Source of the DNA: Portulaca oleracea
Lineage: Eukaryota > Streptophyta > Magnoliopsida > Caryophyllales > Portulacaceae
Direction: 5' to 3'
NCBI GenBank assembly: GCA_029582165.1
Contig: CM055893.1
Coordinates: 27,617,679 to 27,681,678, forward strand
Length of the DNA: 64,000 nt
The notes beneath the pieces are model-generated. The model ran no database searches, was not told the origin of the DNA, and saw only the letters and a program-made list of their open reading frames with translations. This document shows, piece after piece, positions 1 to 10,436 of this stretch (the first letter of the stretch is position 1; each line of letters opens with the position of its first letter). A program made the position numbers and the translations under genes.

Positions 1-1069
1 CTCTCATTTCTTTCCTCACTCCTTCGACATCCCCTCTCTCTAGTAGACCCAAGCGACTGCTTCAAGCTCTCACCCACACCATTCCTTTCCTCTCAATCTC
101 AATTCGCTTCCCCCTTTTTCTCCATTTTCTAACCTAACCCTAATTTCTTCCTCTGCTGCGAAACTTGCTGTTGGAATTTCGATTTCCGCCCAGATATTGT
201 CTTAGCTGTGCGACATTGTTCAAGCTCTGGTTCCACACATCTAAGTGAGGTATTCCTTGTACCAATTGTGCGAAACCCTCTCCCTTTCTCTTACATTTGG
301 TCCATTCGACATGCTCTGCTGGGTTAGGGTTCGAGTTTGTCAATTTTTCACACAAGTTCACTTCACTGTGTTGGATGCCATGACTTTGTATTGATGCTTT
401 ATGAGTCTGGATGTACGAAACCCTTCCCCTCTCACCTGATTTTGGCTCGTTCATCATTGTTACTGAGTTAGTGTTAGAATTTGCCATTTTTTTACACACG
501 TTTCTTCCATGCTATTTGTTGAGATTGGGCGTGTTGAATTCGAATGTTAGTTCTTGCTTAGTGTTTGTGAGATTACTTTCTGTTTTTTCATCCGTTGAAA
601 ACACACACACTCTTGTGGCACTATGAGTTCTTGTTGATTTACACACGCCCACTCAGTGAATGGTATTAGGTTGCTGATTTGGTATTCTGTGTGTATATGC
701 TGTGTTGATTCATATTGTTCAGTGAGATTAGTTGTTGCAATTCATCGGGCAAAGCACAAGCATGCTAGTCGCACTAAAAGTTTGTCGATTTTCACACACA
801 CTTACACTATGAGTAAGCTGTCTCTATGCTATTTCTTGCCTTCTGCTGTGTGTGCTGTGTGTTTTGATCCGTTTTCGACAAGCAAAAGTCGCTCCTACTT
901 GCTGAATTACAAGTTCAAAGTGCTCGGATCTGAGGTAATCCCTTGCGTAACTTGTGCATAATATTTTCAAACTCACGAGTTTGTTGCTTGTGTCGATTGT
1001 TTTTGGTTTACCTTGGAGTTTAGGCACTATATTTGCAAGGTTCTCGCCACGTCTTGCTTTTAGTTCATC
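1..1069 (+). other. Leader upstream of the env-position ORF (element A)
   Basis: No coding sequence is supported here. The stretch is pyrimidine-rich at its start and repeats motifs such as acacac and gtgtgct. By position it matches the pol-to-ORF spacer of the other Athila copy (50330-51606), but it lacks the paired palindromes seen there. It may carry a promoter or an intron for the downstream ORF; that is inference. Confidence 0.5.
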
Positions 1070-2481
1070 ATGAGTGGAAGGAGCAAGCGTTCACGAGTCG
1101 AGGAAGCTTCTTCATCTGCAAAGGACCGTTACAAAGCGCAACCGGCCACACTAATTCGGTGTGAACCTGATGTGGATGTGACTTTCCGAGATGAAGAGTG
1201 TAGAGAACGGTACAAAGCGCTCCAAGCACGTAAAATATGTGCATCGGATATTTATGATGCGGCAACGATCAAAGCCATCCATTGCAAGCCTAGCTTCGAT
1301 TATCTCATTCGTGTTCTTGGTTTGGAGGTATTCATCATGATCGATGAATCGATCGTGGATCAACCCGTCCTCGAGTTTTTAAGCTCCTTGAAAGTTCACA
1401 ATGGTGGCAAGAAAGATGCGCATTTTGAATACCGGGTCGCCAACAAAGATAAGAAGTGCACCTTGAAGCGTTTTTGCCGAAAGTTGGGGTTGCCTGAGGA
1501 TGGGAGATTTTATGAGCGATGTGCGAATTTTGATGAGCAGCAGGCAATGAAGGACTTGACCTGTTGGAGGAGGATGAATCATGGCACGAGAAATGGACAA
1601 CCACGCTATCATTGCTCCCGCAACTCTAAGGGGCATGATTTTTGCAATCTAGTTGTTCGAATCTTCCATAGAATCGTGACTAGTTCAGTGTTTGGGAGAG
1701 ATGATGGACGCCCCAAGGTTCGGAAAGATGATCTCTTTGTGATCTACAATGCAGTGAGGGGTAAAAAGTAAACACCGGATCTTGTATTCTACATTGTCTT
1801 CGGGAGATTAGCATGGAACCCTTACCTACTACTATTGGGATGGGGCACATCATCTGCCACTTCCTAGTTCAAGAGGGTTTCGGGAAATATTTGACGAAGT
1901 GGACTCAACGTTATCATCTGGATCCTATCGACAAAGTCTGGTTGCAGAAAATGAATATCATCGCCAATCACCCAACTGCCACGATCCATTGCCATGGGCA
2001 TGACAACAAAACAGAGATTCTCTTGGACCCGGACTATGCTGAACAATGGTTGGATATCACTAAGGAACGTAACTGGTCTTGTGGTCAGGTTCCTAGTAGT
2101 CGTAAGGTGGGTGGTCCAGATGTGTCTAGTGGTGAAGAGGAGGACAATGAAGAGGAAGAAGGGGAAGAAGAAGTAAATGAGGAAGAAGAAGAGGAGGATC
2201 CCAGCCATGGCGAAGCTAGTGGAAGTAGAAATCATCCATGGGAAGCTTCGCTTGAGCATCTCAACTCTCAATTTGATCAAATGAGGGTTGACATTCGAGA
2301 ATAACGAACGCTACTCCAAGGTCAGCATAATCTGTTAGAGACCCAACAGGAGTTGCTACGTGCCCAGCAGTCTACGCTCAACAATGTGCATGCACATCTT
2401 CAAAGGCACGAGGAGTCGAGGAGTACCTTCAGCAACAAAACTAGTATTGGCGTGACTGGGGGTCATAATGGTTCCTTTTAG
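1070..2481 (+). pseudogene. Athila env-position ORF (ATHILA ORF-1-like), broken
   Basis: The ORF starts at ATG 1070, with an in-frame TAG just upstream, and begins with a basic, NLS-like segment (GRSKRSR). A conserved central domain follows, including the segment LGLPEDGRFYERC and FGRDDGRPKVRKDDLFVIYN. After a TAA at 1769 and a frame change the domain resumes at 1813 (TIGMGHIICHFL). A run of Glu and then a Gln/Leu-rich heptad region follow, read through a TAA at 2302 to a stop at 2481. The homologous ORF at 48951-50329 lies after integrase in an Athila element, the position usually called env-like. I see no signal peptide or membrane segment in this copy. Its function is unknown; the basic N-terminus, acidic stretch and coiled coil suggest a nucleic-acid or Gag-interacting protein rather than an envelope. 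Confidence 0.7.
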
Positions 2482-2572
2482 AGGCTTAATAACGTTTTCT
2501 TAGTTTAGGTGTTTCTGAGATGCTCATAATGGTTCCTTTTGGAGGCTTAATAACGTTTTCTTAGTTTAGGTT
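2464..2572 (+). repeat. 61-bp tandem duplication
   Basis: The segment beginning cataatggttcctttt and ending ttcttagtttagg occurs twice, at about 2464-2511 and 2525-2572, with small differences. The other Athila copy has a single version (near 47030-47090), so the duplication arose in element A. A larger deletion lies beside it, since the hairpin and internal polypurine tract found in other copies are missing here. Confidence 0.7.
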
Positions 2573-2834
2573 GCGAGATCCTTTGAATCAAAGCCCTTGT
2601 TTTTCTTTTTTCTTGTTTTCTTCGGTTTTGTTTTCATTTTCCCTCTCTCCTTTTTCTTTGGCTTTTGTGGGTATAGCCGGTACAAACCCTCACGAGTCCA
2701 TCTCGTCCACCCGGGCTACCGGGGGGTTCAAAGGGCTTGGTGCATACGCTAAATGCACTCGTTTCCTCCCACGACAGAGGAGTTGGTGTTTAGTTTTCTT
2801 ATTTGTCTTGTTTTGTTTTGCTCGGGACGAGCAA

Positions 2835-2852
2835 AAGTTTAAATCTTAGGGG
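2835..2852 (+). promoter_or_regulatory. Polypurine tract before 3' LTR (element A)
   Basis: A purine-rich run ending in TTAGGGG directly precedes the LTR start TGTTTAGACCC. The equivalent in the minus-strand copies is AAGTGTGGGGGG, so this one is degenerate. Polypurine tracts prime plus-strand DNA synthesis in LTR retrotransposons. Confidence 0.6.
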
Positions 2853-3178
2853 TGTTTAGACCCAATTCTGTGTCTAAATACCGCCTAAATCCTTAGGCTT
2901 TTAACTCGTTTCGTGGTTTAATTTAATAAGTTTTTAATGCGTTTTGGTTATTTTTGTAGATTTTGGAGCTTTCGCCGAAAACGTAGCAAAACGGGCCTTT
3001 TTATAGCATTCTTGGTGATTTCCCGAGCTGAGCCGGACCGGAAACCGAGGCGGAGTCTACCAGGGACCACACTCCCAACCTTTGATGCCAATTAGTGAGG
3101 TAACACCCGCTACGACCCTCGAAATGGGTGTTACATGCCTTGGAAAGAAGGAGGAAACAAAGGGACGAAAAGAGGTAT

Positions 3179-3366
3179 GGTAGCCCCCGCCACCATTGGC
3201 GTAGCACCCGCTACCACTATGGTAGCGCCCGCTACCCTTAGGGTAGCCCCCGCTACCCCCCTGCAGCTGTGCTTAAAGTCTACCTTGAAGCAGCTGAAGA
3301 CGGTAGCGCCCGCTACCATTTGGGTCGTGCCCGCGACCTCCTGCTCTCGAGACCGTGGCCACGGTA
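3179..3366. repeat. Phased palindrome array in LTR A
   Basis: Seven 16-bp GC-rich palindromes are visible. Four of the type GGTAGCNCCCGCTACC start at 3179, 3200, 3221 and 3242, exactly 21 bp apart, with unrelated 5-bp spacers. A fifth starts at 3302. A sixth, of the type GGTCGTGCCCGCGACC, starts at 3323, again 21 bp on. A seventh, GACCGTGGCCACGGTA, starts at 3351 and is the type that dominates the minus-strand Athila LTRs. The array ends about 65 bp before the TATA-like run. Confidence 0.85.
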
Positions 3367-3429
3367 TCCCAACGTTCTGCGCGTGTTTTCGGCCTAAAGT
3401 GCTGCATTTTGCCAACCAATTTTCACTTG

Positions 3430-3438
3430 TATATATAT
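3430..3438 (+). promoter_or_regulatory. TATA-like box, LTR A
   Basis: The run tatatatat lies just downstream of the palindrome array, at the position expected for the U3 promoter. No transcription start can be seen directly. Confidence 0.4.
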
Positions 3439-3651
3439 CTCTCTTTCACGTTTTCAAAAGAGCTATCTAGGGATAGACTTGGACATTTGGGGAGCTTTGT
3501 AATTAAGGTTTTAGCAAGAGATTAGTGAGAGATTAATCTAGGGTTTTGGACATTTGTGTTTGTTATTGAAGATTTGGAGATTCAAACAATTGAAAGATTG
3601 TTGGGTCATCTTTTTATTGCTTTCCTTTGTTCATCTACCGCATTTTGATAG

Positions 3652-4749
3652 GACATCAGCCTAGACTTCATTGTTGGTCTACCAAGAACTCAAGAAGGAA
3701 AAGATTCAATTATTGTAGTTTTGGATAGATTCAGTAAAATGGCTCATTTCATTGCATGCCAAACCACCTATAATGTTGTGAGGGTGGCTGAATTGTATTT
3801 CCAAGAGGTAGTGAGGTTACATGGAGTTCCTAGGAGCATGGTTTCAGATAGGGATGTGAAGTTCCTAAGTCATTTTTGGGTTACTCTTTGGAAGAAGTTG
3901 GGTACTCAATTGAAGTATAGCACAGCTTGTCACCCCCAAATTGATGGGCAAACAGAGGTCACAAATAGGACACTCGGAACACTATTGAGGTCACTGATAT
4001 CCACAAAGAAAACAGGATGGGACACCCTCTTGTCTCATGCTGAATTTGCTTTCAATAGAGCACCATCAAAGGCAACTGGCCTTTCCCCATTCCAGGTTGT
4101 CTATGGTAGAAATCCTATAACTCCATTGGATTTATCCCTACTAACAAATTCTGTGAGGTTTAGTTATGAAGCAGGTAAACATGCAGAGGACATCAAGAAG
4201 CTTCATCAGCAAGTCAGGGAGAAGATCTTTAAGTATTATGAGCAAGTTTCTACATTAGTAAACAAGCATAAGAGGAAGATGGTTTTCCAACCAGGAGATT
4301 TAGTGTGGATTCATCTAAGGAAGGATAGATTTCCAAGCAAGAGGAAGGGAAAGTTGACACCAAGAGTAGATGGACCTTTAGAAGTGCTAGAGATGATTGG
4401 AGACAATGCTTACAAGTTAGACCTTTCTGAAGACTATGGAGGCAGTGCTACATTCAACGTTGCAGATTTGAGGCCTTACCTTCCAGAGCATGAAGACCTT
4501 CCAAGTTTGAGGACAAACTTTCCTCAACCTGGGGAGGATGATGGAGGTCCTCCATCTGAAGATCAGAGTCCAGAACCAGCAGTAGCAATGACCTCACCAA
4601 CACCAACTCCAAGGCCATCACCAACAGCATCAAACACTAACATCCAGGAGTGTTTCATGATGGTCCAGCAGGTCATGAGGTCATCCAACAGCAACAACAT
4701 CAGCAGCCAGCCAGTGAGGTTATTTCTCAATTCCATATCTTTGGATTGA
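3652..4749 (+). pseudogene. Integrase C-terminal part of a CRM-like chromovirus
   Basis: The reading frame opens at the junction near 3652 with DISLDFIVGLPRTQ, the first catalytic Asp region of the integrase core. It continues through VSDRDVKF (second Asp) and QTEVTNRTLGTLLRSL (Glu region). The C-terminal part has FQPGDLVWIHLRKDRF and a DNA-binding segment containing DNAYKLDL and FNVADLRPYL. The zinc-binding N-terminus, RT and gag are missing, so this is a fragment. The frame runs through the polypurine tract at 4531 into the LTR, as is known for CRM-type chromoviruses, and stops at 4749. The CRM assignment rests on the tail (RTN..QPGEDDG) and on the LTR ends; another chromovirus clade is possible. 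Confidence 0.75.
4531..4538 (+). promoter_or_regulatory. Polypurine tract of CRM-like element
   Basis: GGGGAGGA lies immediately before the LTR start TGATGG and inside the integrase reading frame. Confidence 0.65.
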
Positions 4750-5525
4750 GGTCCTCACCCATGTTTGAAGACATCACTTTAGAGCTGTTGAGGACTTTCT
4801 AGCTCAGTGGAGATATTTTGCCAGTTCTGAGGCCCTCTTTGAAGACATCACTTCGGGACTGTTGAGGATATTTTAGTTCTATGACGTGATCCTGCTTTGA
4901 GGTCCTCCATGAAGACTCACTTCCGAGCTGTTGAGGCCATTTCCAGCTTGTGAGGTGCTTTAACCGTTTGTAATAATGAAAACGCGTTTGTTAGATTTTA
5001 TTTCATTTTATTTTGATGTTATCCAGTTTGTAATGAGGCTTAATTAGCTTATAGAGTTAGATAAGTAGCTTAATGCTTAATTAGTGAGTTTTTTGAGCAA
5101 GGGGAAACCCTTAATCCTCTAGCTCAACCCTAGGTTTATATATAGCTTGTGATCGGCAGCTTGAGCTCATCATCTATCAGTGAGTTTAATAGCATTTTGA
5201 GTGTCTTGATTAAGCCTCTTGTTTGTGAGTGACGTTAAACTCTCATTTTGGTTAATTCTACTACAGTAGCAAGGATTTGGCAATCCTTGTGGTGGGTGTA
5301 GAGCTTGATAATCTCGATGGTGGTGTGCCTGTATCCATCGAGGTCAGCCAGTCCATTGCCCTTGAAGTTCTAGCTGTGGTGGGCCTGTATCAGCTCGAGC
5401 CTCATGACTCTATTTTGGTGTGTTTGTGCTTGAATCTCTTTTGTGAGGCCAGAATTGTGTGTTAGTGTGTTAATGTGGTGTACTATGAGGTCAATACTCT
5501 GATCATCGCGACCTTGCATACATCA
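4539..5525 (+). repeat. 3' LTR of CRM-like chromovirus
   Basis: The LTR starts TGATG after the polypurine tract and ends CATCA at 5525, a 5-bp terminal inverted repeat typical of CRM-type LTRs. It holds the last codons of the polyprotein, an imperfect tandem repeat (4748-4960) and a TATA-like run at 5135-5144. No second LTR of this family is in the window, so the ends are inferred from the motifs. Confidence 0.7.
4748..4960 (+). repeat. Imperfect ~75-bp tandem repeats inside the CRM-like LTR
   Basis: Three degenerate units share the pattern gaggtcctc ... tgaagacatcactt ... gagctgttgagg, starting near 4748, 4829 and 4899. A partial earlier unit begins near 4544, inside the coding tail. Confidence 0.6.
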
Positions 5526-5703
5526 GAATGATAAACGCTAACTGCTTGATAAAACATTACCCAGAGTAATGTTTAGAAAAAATCAGGTAAAACACTAATT
5601 ATTGTTACCGCTAATTTACCGAACAGATAAAATTAGACAAGATAGAGTTTTGACCAGTCAAAATTCTAAACGCTTTATAAAATGCTATTGCCAAACAGGC
5701 CCT
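5526..5703. repeat. MITE-like remnant
   Basis: The segment ends in ccaaacaggccctaa, whose complement ttagggcctgtttgg resembles MITE termini common in plants. No matching left end is found. A perfect 9-bp-arm hairpin (aaacattac / gtaatgttt) lies at about 5554-5576. The last 108 bp are repeated at 11755-11862. The identity is tentative. Confidence 0.3.
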
Positions 5704-5998
5704 AACTTTCATGTTGATCACAAACTGATTTGGACAGTCACAATAATTTTCTGGGTAAACTCAATTTACTGACCAAGGTTTGGGGACTCATAACTTTCAC
5801 TTCAAATATCCTCTGGCTATGATTTTACCTTTCTGGAAAGCTTGATGAATCCTTTTCATCTTTCATGTTGAATACTTAAATCAAAGAGATCTCTAACCAA
5901 ATGAAAAACATGCATTTTTAGACCGACCTCAAAACACATATATACTTGCATCTCTTTACGATTTTGGCCATAACTTAAGATATACACATCAGAATTAC
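5704..5998 (-). repeat. Tekay-like LTR relic, left part
   Basis: This diverged sequence aligns with the Tekay LTRs further right, for example 21160-21480. Shared blocks include acctttctggaaagc, aaatgaaaaacatg and ttttggccataact. It is interrupted at 5998 by the gag-only Athila derivative and resumes at 13794. It is older than the Tekay array at 19653 because it is clearly more diverged. Confidence 0.65.
5994..5998. repeat. Target site duplication ATTAC (left)
   Basis: ATTAC immediately precedes the LTR start TGTTTAG at 5999 and matches ATTAC at 13794-13798, directly after the right LTR end. Confidence 0.85.
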
Positions 5999-6252
5999 TG
6001 TTTAGTCCCATTTTTGGGCCTAAATAACACCTTTTTACTTGCTCTTTTGACTTCATTCCTAGTCTTTTTCGTCGTTTTTACTTGTATTTTAGTTGTTTTG
6101 TAGGTTTTCGTGTTTTTGGAGCAAACACATGAAAAACGGGCTAAATTGAGGCTGTTTGAGGAATCCCGAGCGATTCTCGGAGCCTAGCCGAGCCGAGAAC
6201 CAAGGCGGAGTCGACCCGGGATCACCTTCCCCAAGTTTGAAGTAGATCAGAG

Positions 6253-6558
6253 GTGTAACACCCGCTACAACCTCTGCGGGCGTTGTAGTCAAGGAAACAA
6301 GTCAGGGGAAGGGATGACAGGCGTAACACCCGCTACGGGGAGTGTAGCGGCCGCTACACAACACCAACCTCGACAACTCCTTGCTGCCAGAACAAGATCG
6401 CACCCGCTATGTTCTGGGTCGCCCCCGCGACCTGCTCAGCCAGACAAAGATCGTGCACGTCGTCTGGAAGATGCCGCCCGCTGTCTCTCGAACGCCAAAA
6501 TCGCTTGGGAATTTTTCGCTGGGTCGTGCCCGCGACGGAGCAGGTCGTGCCCGCGACC
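6253..6558. repeat. Phased palindrome array in 5' LTR
   Basis: Palindromes and decayed palindromes recur at 21-bp pitch. The pairs are 6321/6342 (GTAACACCCGCTAC type and GTGTAGCGGCCGCTACAC), 6396/6417 (GGTCGCCCCCGCGACC type), 6449/6470 (decayed) and 6522/6543 (GGTCGTGCCCGCGACC). A single copy starts near 6253. The array stops about 65 bp before the TATA-like run. Confidence 0.8.
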
Positions 6559-6786
6559 TACATGTGTTCTAGCGTTATTCGTCGGTTCTGAACGCTGCGT
6601 TTTAGGTAACTGTTCTGCGTTGTATATATGCTCCTTAGCTGCGATATCTTTAGGGGGGTCTCTTTAGGGGATTTTTTTAAGGAGAGTTAGTCTAGGGTTA
6701 GCCTAGGTTAGCTCTTAGGTTGTAATTAGGGTTTGATTAGTGAGTGATTAGTGAGTTTTCTATTGAATTTGTTACTTTTGATTTGG

Positions 6787-7254
6787 GTTTTGCTATAAAG
6801 ATTGAAGTATTGTTGATTGAAGCTCTTTTCTCTTGTTCATCCTAACTCTTTGACATCTTTGTTAGGTGAATTCCTTCCTTAATCTCCTTTACTATTACTT
6901 GTTGATTTAATTGCTTTTCTTTAATTGCTTCCTTGTTGTTTGATTGTTCTTGTTACCATTTTTATTGCTTTAGTGAAGTTTTACTTATTCCTTGCTAGAA
7001 TCCAAGCTCTTTTCTCTTGGGTTTTGCTATGAAGATTGAAGTATTGTTGATTGAAGCTCTTTTCTCGTGTTCATCCTAACTCTTTGACATCTTTGTTAGG
7101 TGAATTCCTTCCTTAATCTCCTTTACTATTACTTGTTGATTTAATTGCTTTTCTTTAATTGCTTCCTTGTTGTTTGATTGTTCTTGTTACCATTTTTATT
7201 GCTTTAGTGAAGTTTTACTTATTCCTTGCTAGAATCCAAGCTTAAGGTTGGTTT
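6787..7254 (+). repeat. 234-bp tandem duplication within the 5' LTR
   Basis: The block beginning gttttgctat at 6787 is repeated from 7021 with few changes. The 3' LTR carries it once (from about 12926). The duplication therefore arose after insertion, in the 5' LTR only. Confidence 0.85.
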
Positions 7255-7888
7255 TGTTGATGCTAGTTTGATAGTCATGATGAGTAGTTGTTAGAACCCT
7301 AATGGATTAGGGGGTAATTAAATGTGAGAACGGGTAATTAGGAATGGGTTAACGATTTTAGTGAGTAATTAGGTGGGAAATCACTTTCCCACTCCAATCC
7401 TTCCCTCAAGTGGTTTGTATTTGGGTCCGAAAGCTCCCGAATACATTCAACACTTGTGTTGGTAGATTGGAGTTGGGATAGTTAATGCTTATCCACGAAA
7501 GTGGAAGGAGGTTAACTAGGGAATTTCTTTTCATTAACCCTCCGGGTCCGTGGTGTCTTTGAGGAAGTTAATCCAGACTATCCTTGAAAGAGGAAGCTCG
7601 GTATTTTCTTACAGAATTTCCAATTGATTGTCCTCTCTTGTACTCTCTTGTTACGAAACCCATCTCCTTGTTCCCGTTTGGATCCCGAAAAGCCTCCGAA
7701 ACTCATTTTCCCTTTGACTTGACCTTAGTTTCTTTGTTTCTTCGTGTTTGCTTAGAGTAGTTACCTAAACCTCACCTTTTGCGACCTTAGCGATCTAGAC
7801 CTGTTCTTGACCATTACCTTTAGCCAAGGCCCCTCTCTCCCTGAGAAGAACGACAAAACCGGGGTATACAAAACCGTGTTACACTAAA

Positions 7889-7905
7889 TGACGCCTTTGC
7901 CAGGG
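7889..7905 (+). promoter_or_regulatory. Primer-binding site, tRNA-Asp type (degenerate)
   Basis: TGACGCCTTTGCCAGGG lies 5 bp after the 5' LTR. It corresponds, with mismatches, to TGGCGCCGTTGCCGGGG, the complement of the 3' end of plant tRNA-Asp, which is the usual Athila primer. Confidence 0.75.
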
Positions 7906-8036
7906 AGCAAGCGCACCTAGCTTTAGGTTCCTTTGGTTAAGAGTAGTTTAGATTGCTTTCAAGCTTGAAATCAGTTTGTTTCAATTCCAATGAATTTGTT
8001 GCTTCTTCATTTCTTGTAGGAGGTTTTCAAGTTCTA

Positions 8037-9800
8037 ATGGCTGGGGGTCAAGCTGGTTCACCCCGTACCCTCCTTTCATACTCCGTTCCATCGTCGGGTA
8101 CGGGAGGCAACCCTATCATCCCACCGCCATTACCACCCACCGTAACATTTGAGTTCAAACCATGCCTGCTGGATGCTTTTGAGAGAAACCAATTCCACGG
8201 AGATGGCTTGGAGGATCCCGTTGATCTTAGTAGAAGATTTGAAGATCAGATTGGTTTTGTGCATATGCTAGAGGTATATTCAGAGTTCTTGAAATTGAAG
8301 CTTTTCCATCTCACCTTGGGAGGGAAAGCTAAGATGTGGCTCGACATTTGTCCACTCGACAAATACACTACTTGGGACGCATTAAGCCGGGATTTTCTCC
8401 ATCATTTCTTCCCGGCTGATGAGACACATAGGCTTCGACAAGCCATCTTAAACTTCCAACAAGAGCCGGGAGAAGCTCTCTTCGAATCATGGGAAAGGTA
8501 TAAAAGTCTCCAAAGGCGATGTCCGCATCATAATCTGCCGGATTGGTTATTGTTGCATCAATTTTACCATGGGCTTCAAGACGATCTTAAAGAGTCAATT
8601 GACATTGCATCGGGAGGAATGTTTCTTATGAAGACCGAGCATCAAGCAAACGTCTTCCTTTATGAATTATTTATACATTCTCCTTCTTGGGGAAGCCGCC
8701 GGAGTTCAGGAAGTGGAGGTTATTCCTTGGAGAGCGAACCTACTATCAAACTCCTTATGGGCGTCGTCCAAGAGATGCAATAGAAGATGGTATCTGATGG
8801 ATCAACCAACCAATTGGGAATCTTGCAGGAGACACAACCATTTACCCAACAAGTCCAACATTTCTCACCCAACTACCAAAACAAACAAGTTTGGCAACCC
8901 ACTTACTACCAACCTACCCCTAAACTTCAAGAATACCAACCATTTCAAGAGTCCAACATTGAGAAAATGTTGAAGCAAATTATCGAAAACCAGGAGAATG
9001 ATAGGGCTCGTCTCGAGAGCATTGAAAACCAATGGGCCCAAATTGCTCCGCAAGATCATATTCCTCAAACCATCCCCATCCCCATCCAACCTCAACCTAA
9101 ACCTACCCCAATGGTGCCGGTGAATCTTATCACCCTCCGGAGTGGAGAAGAAGCCATAGTACCAAATTTTGTAGAGGAGGGATGTTTGGGAGAAGAAGAA
9201 AAAGAGAGTGAGTTGGAGATGAATGAAGAAAGGGAGGTGGTGTTTGAAGAGGCCAAAATTGAGAATGAGGAGAAGTTGAGTGAGGAAGAAGAATGCAATG
9301 AGGAATTAGATGGGTACTCAATAGAGCCCCATACTTTTGAGCTTTTATGTGAGTGTCCTTTGGAGGAGATCCTTCTTGAGCCTATTCATTTTGAGCCTGA
9401 TGGTAGAAAGGTTGTCTTCCTCACTAATCTTATCGATGGGACATCTATTAGAGAGGGAGAGGATATTTCCTTGGAGGAGCCTATCTTTGAGCGTATGGAG
9501 GTTCATGATTTTATCATCGATGATGAGACATCTTTTGATTCTTATCTTCCCCAAATAGAGTTTGAGTACTTCCCGATTACATTGAACAATCTTGTTGAAG
9601 AAGAATACAAGGAGGGGTTTGAGAAAGAAGAAGAAGTATTGAAGGAAGATGACCGACATCAACCCTGCTTGTTCCCGAGACTCCAAAATTCCGGGAACCA
9701 ACTAAGGTGGAGCTTAAATTGCCTCCTCATCTATTTCACCCGATTCGACCTCTGGAGGAACAACTTGTTTGGTTTACTAATTGTGGTTGGGAGATGTTAG
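8037..9800 (+). pseudogene. gag of gag-only Athila derivative
   Basis: The start is ATG 8037, since MAGGQAGSPRTLLSYSVPSS aligns with the Athila gag of the compound element (MADGEQVPPRTLASYSLPSS). The capsid region (retrotransposon gag domain) covers about residues 35-200, with WDALSRDFLHHFFP, RYKSLQRRCPHHNL and SGGMFLMKT. A single TAG at 8781 interrupts the frame after residue 248, and the same frame continues to 9800. The second half has an ITLRSGEE motif, found just before protease in Athila, and then an acidic tail in place of protease. The CX2CX3HX4C knuckle of the compound's gag is not seen. Capsid proteins co-assemble, so the gene may have been retained for that; this is inference. Confidence 0.75.
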
Positions 9801-10436
9801 AAGAAGAGAAGGAAACAAAGGTGGAGAAAGCATAAGAAGCCGTCACCTCTCTTTCCCCCGAGATCAACTACAAACTGGTTAGATCATCTTGAACTTTATG
9901 CTTGCAAAATGGGGAAATGCTGGAAAGGGAGGAAGAGAAAATGGTGGAAAAGATGGAAGATGCTTCTGTCCTGTGTACCACGTCTTTCAAGGATCAAATG
10001 GGTATTAATTAGGTCAAGCTAAGGACCTAAAACAAGCACTATATGGGAGGTAACCCATACTTTCTTTTTTATTGTTTCCTTTCCTTTCTTACTTAGTTTC
10101 TTTTTTCATGTTTCTAATCTTGCATGCTAGGACCTACGCATATAGGTAGTTTAATTTACTTATTCTAACCCTATGCTTGGTTCTTTTGGATCGTGGATTG
10201 AGAGTGTTCTAATTGAAGATCTCGAGGTAATCTCTTTCCATTCTCTTTGAATGTGTTATACTTTTGATCCATGATGCATGCTTGATTTTTCTTTTGGTGG
10301 CGAACCTCTAGTATGTGCTTGTTGGGTTTATCTTGTTGTTGGAGCTGTGTGGGCTCGGGTCGCCACCACTTGCTTGCTAGTTATTTTTGTTTGTTTGCTT
10401 TTTGTAGGTTCTCTACCCTTTCTTGTGACACCCTTC
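9801..10436 (+). other. Post-pol spacer remnant, non-coding
   Basis: No ORF is supported. The short segment caagcactatatgggaggtaacccat near 10033-10058 resembles the sequence that follows the integrase stop in Athila elements (compare caagcacccaggagagg, minus strand near 51580). Pol thus appears to have been removed between gag and this point. Confidence 0.5.

Larger units (their letters stand above)
1..3651 (+). mobile_element. Athila-type Ty3/gypsy element A, 3' end
   Basis: This is the 3' portion of an Athila-lineage element: pre-ORF leader, env-position ORF, polypurine tract and a truncated 3' LTR. It is assigned by homology with the fuller copy at 45113-58890 on the other strand, where the same ORF lies downstream of pol and before the same LTR start. 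gag and pol lie left of the window or are lost. The right edge is cut where integrase coding of a CRM-like element begins near 3652. No target duplication can be read. Confidence 0.8.
2853..3651 (+). repeat. Truncated 3' LTR of Athila element A
   Basis: The LTR starts TGTTTAGACCC, as in the three LTRs of the Athila compound (reading minus from 46755, 58890 and 63847). It contains a palindrome array (3179-3366), a TATA-like run at 3430-3438 and the downstream segment with agggtttt and gattagtgag shared with the LTR at 5999. Its end is missing: homology stops near 3651, where integrase coding of another element starts. Confidence 0.75.
5999..7883 (+). repeat. 5' LTR of gag-only Athila derivative
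   Basis: It runs from TGTTTAGTCCC to GTGTTACA and is 1885 bp long. The 3' LTR is 1634 bp; the difference is essentially the 234-bp tandem duplication at 6787-7254. A palindrome array precedes a TATA-like run at 6623-6629. Confidence 0.85.

Noticed and set aside
1864..2280. Minus-strand ORF with a hydrophobic run
   Set aside because: It is antisense to the acidic tract of the element A ORF; composition alone creates the apparent membrane segment.
3131..3470. ORFs with repeated VAPAT peptide units
   Set aside because: They are translations of the LTR palindrome array; both strands give repetitive peptides, as expected from palindromes, and there is no homologue or start context.
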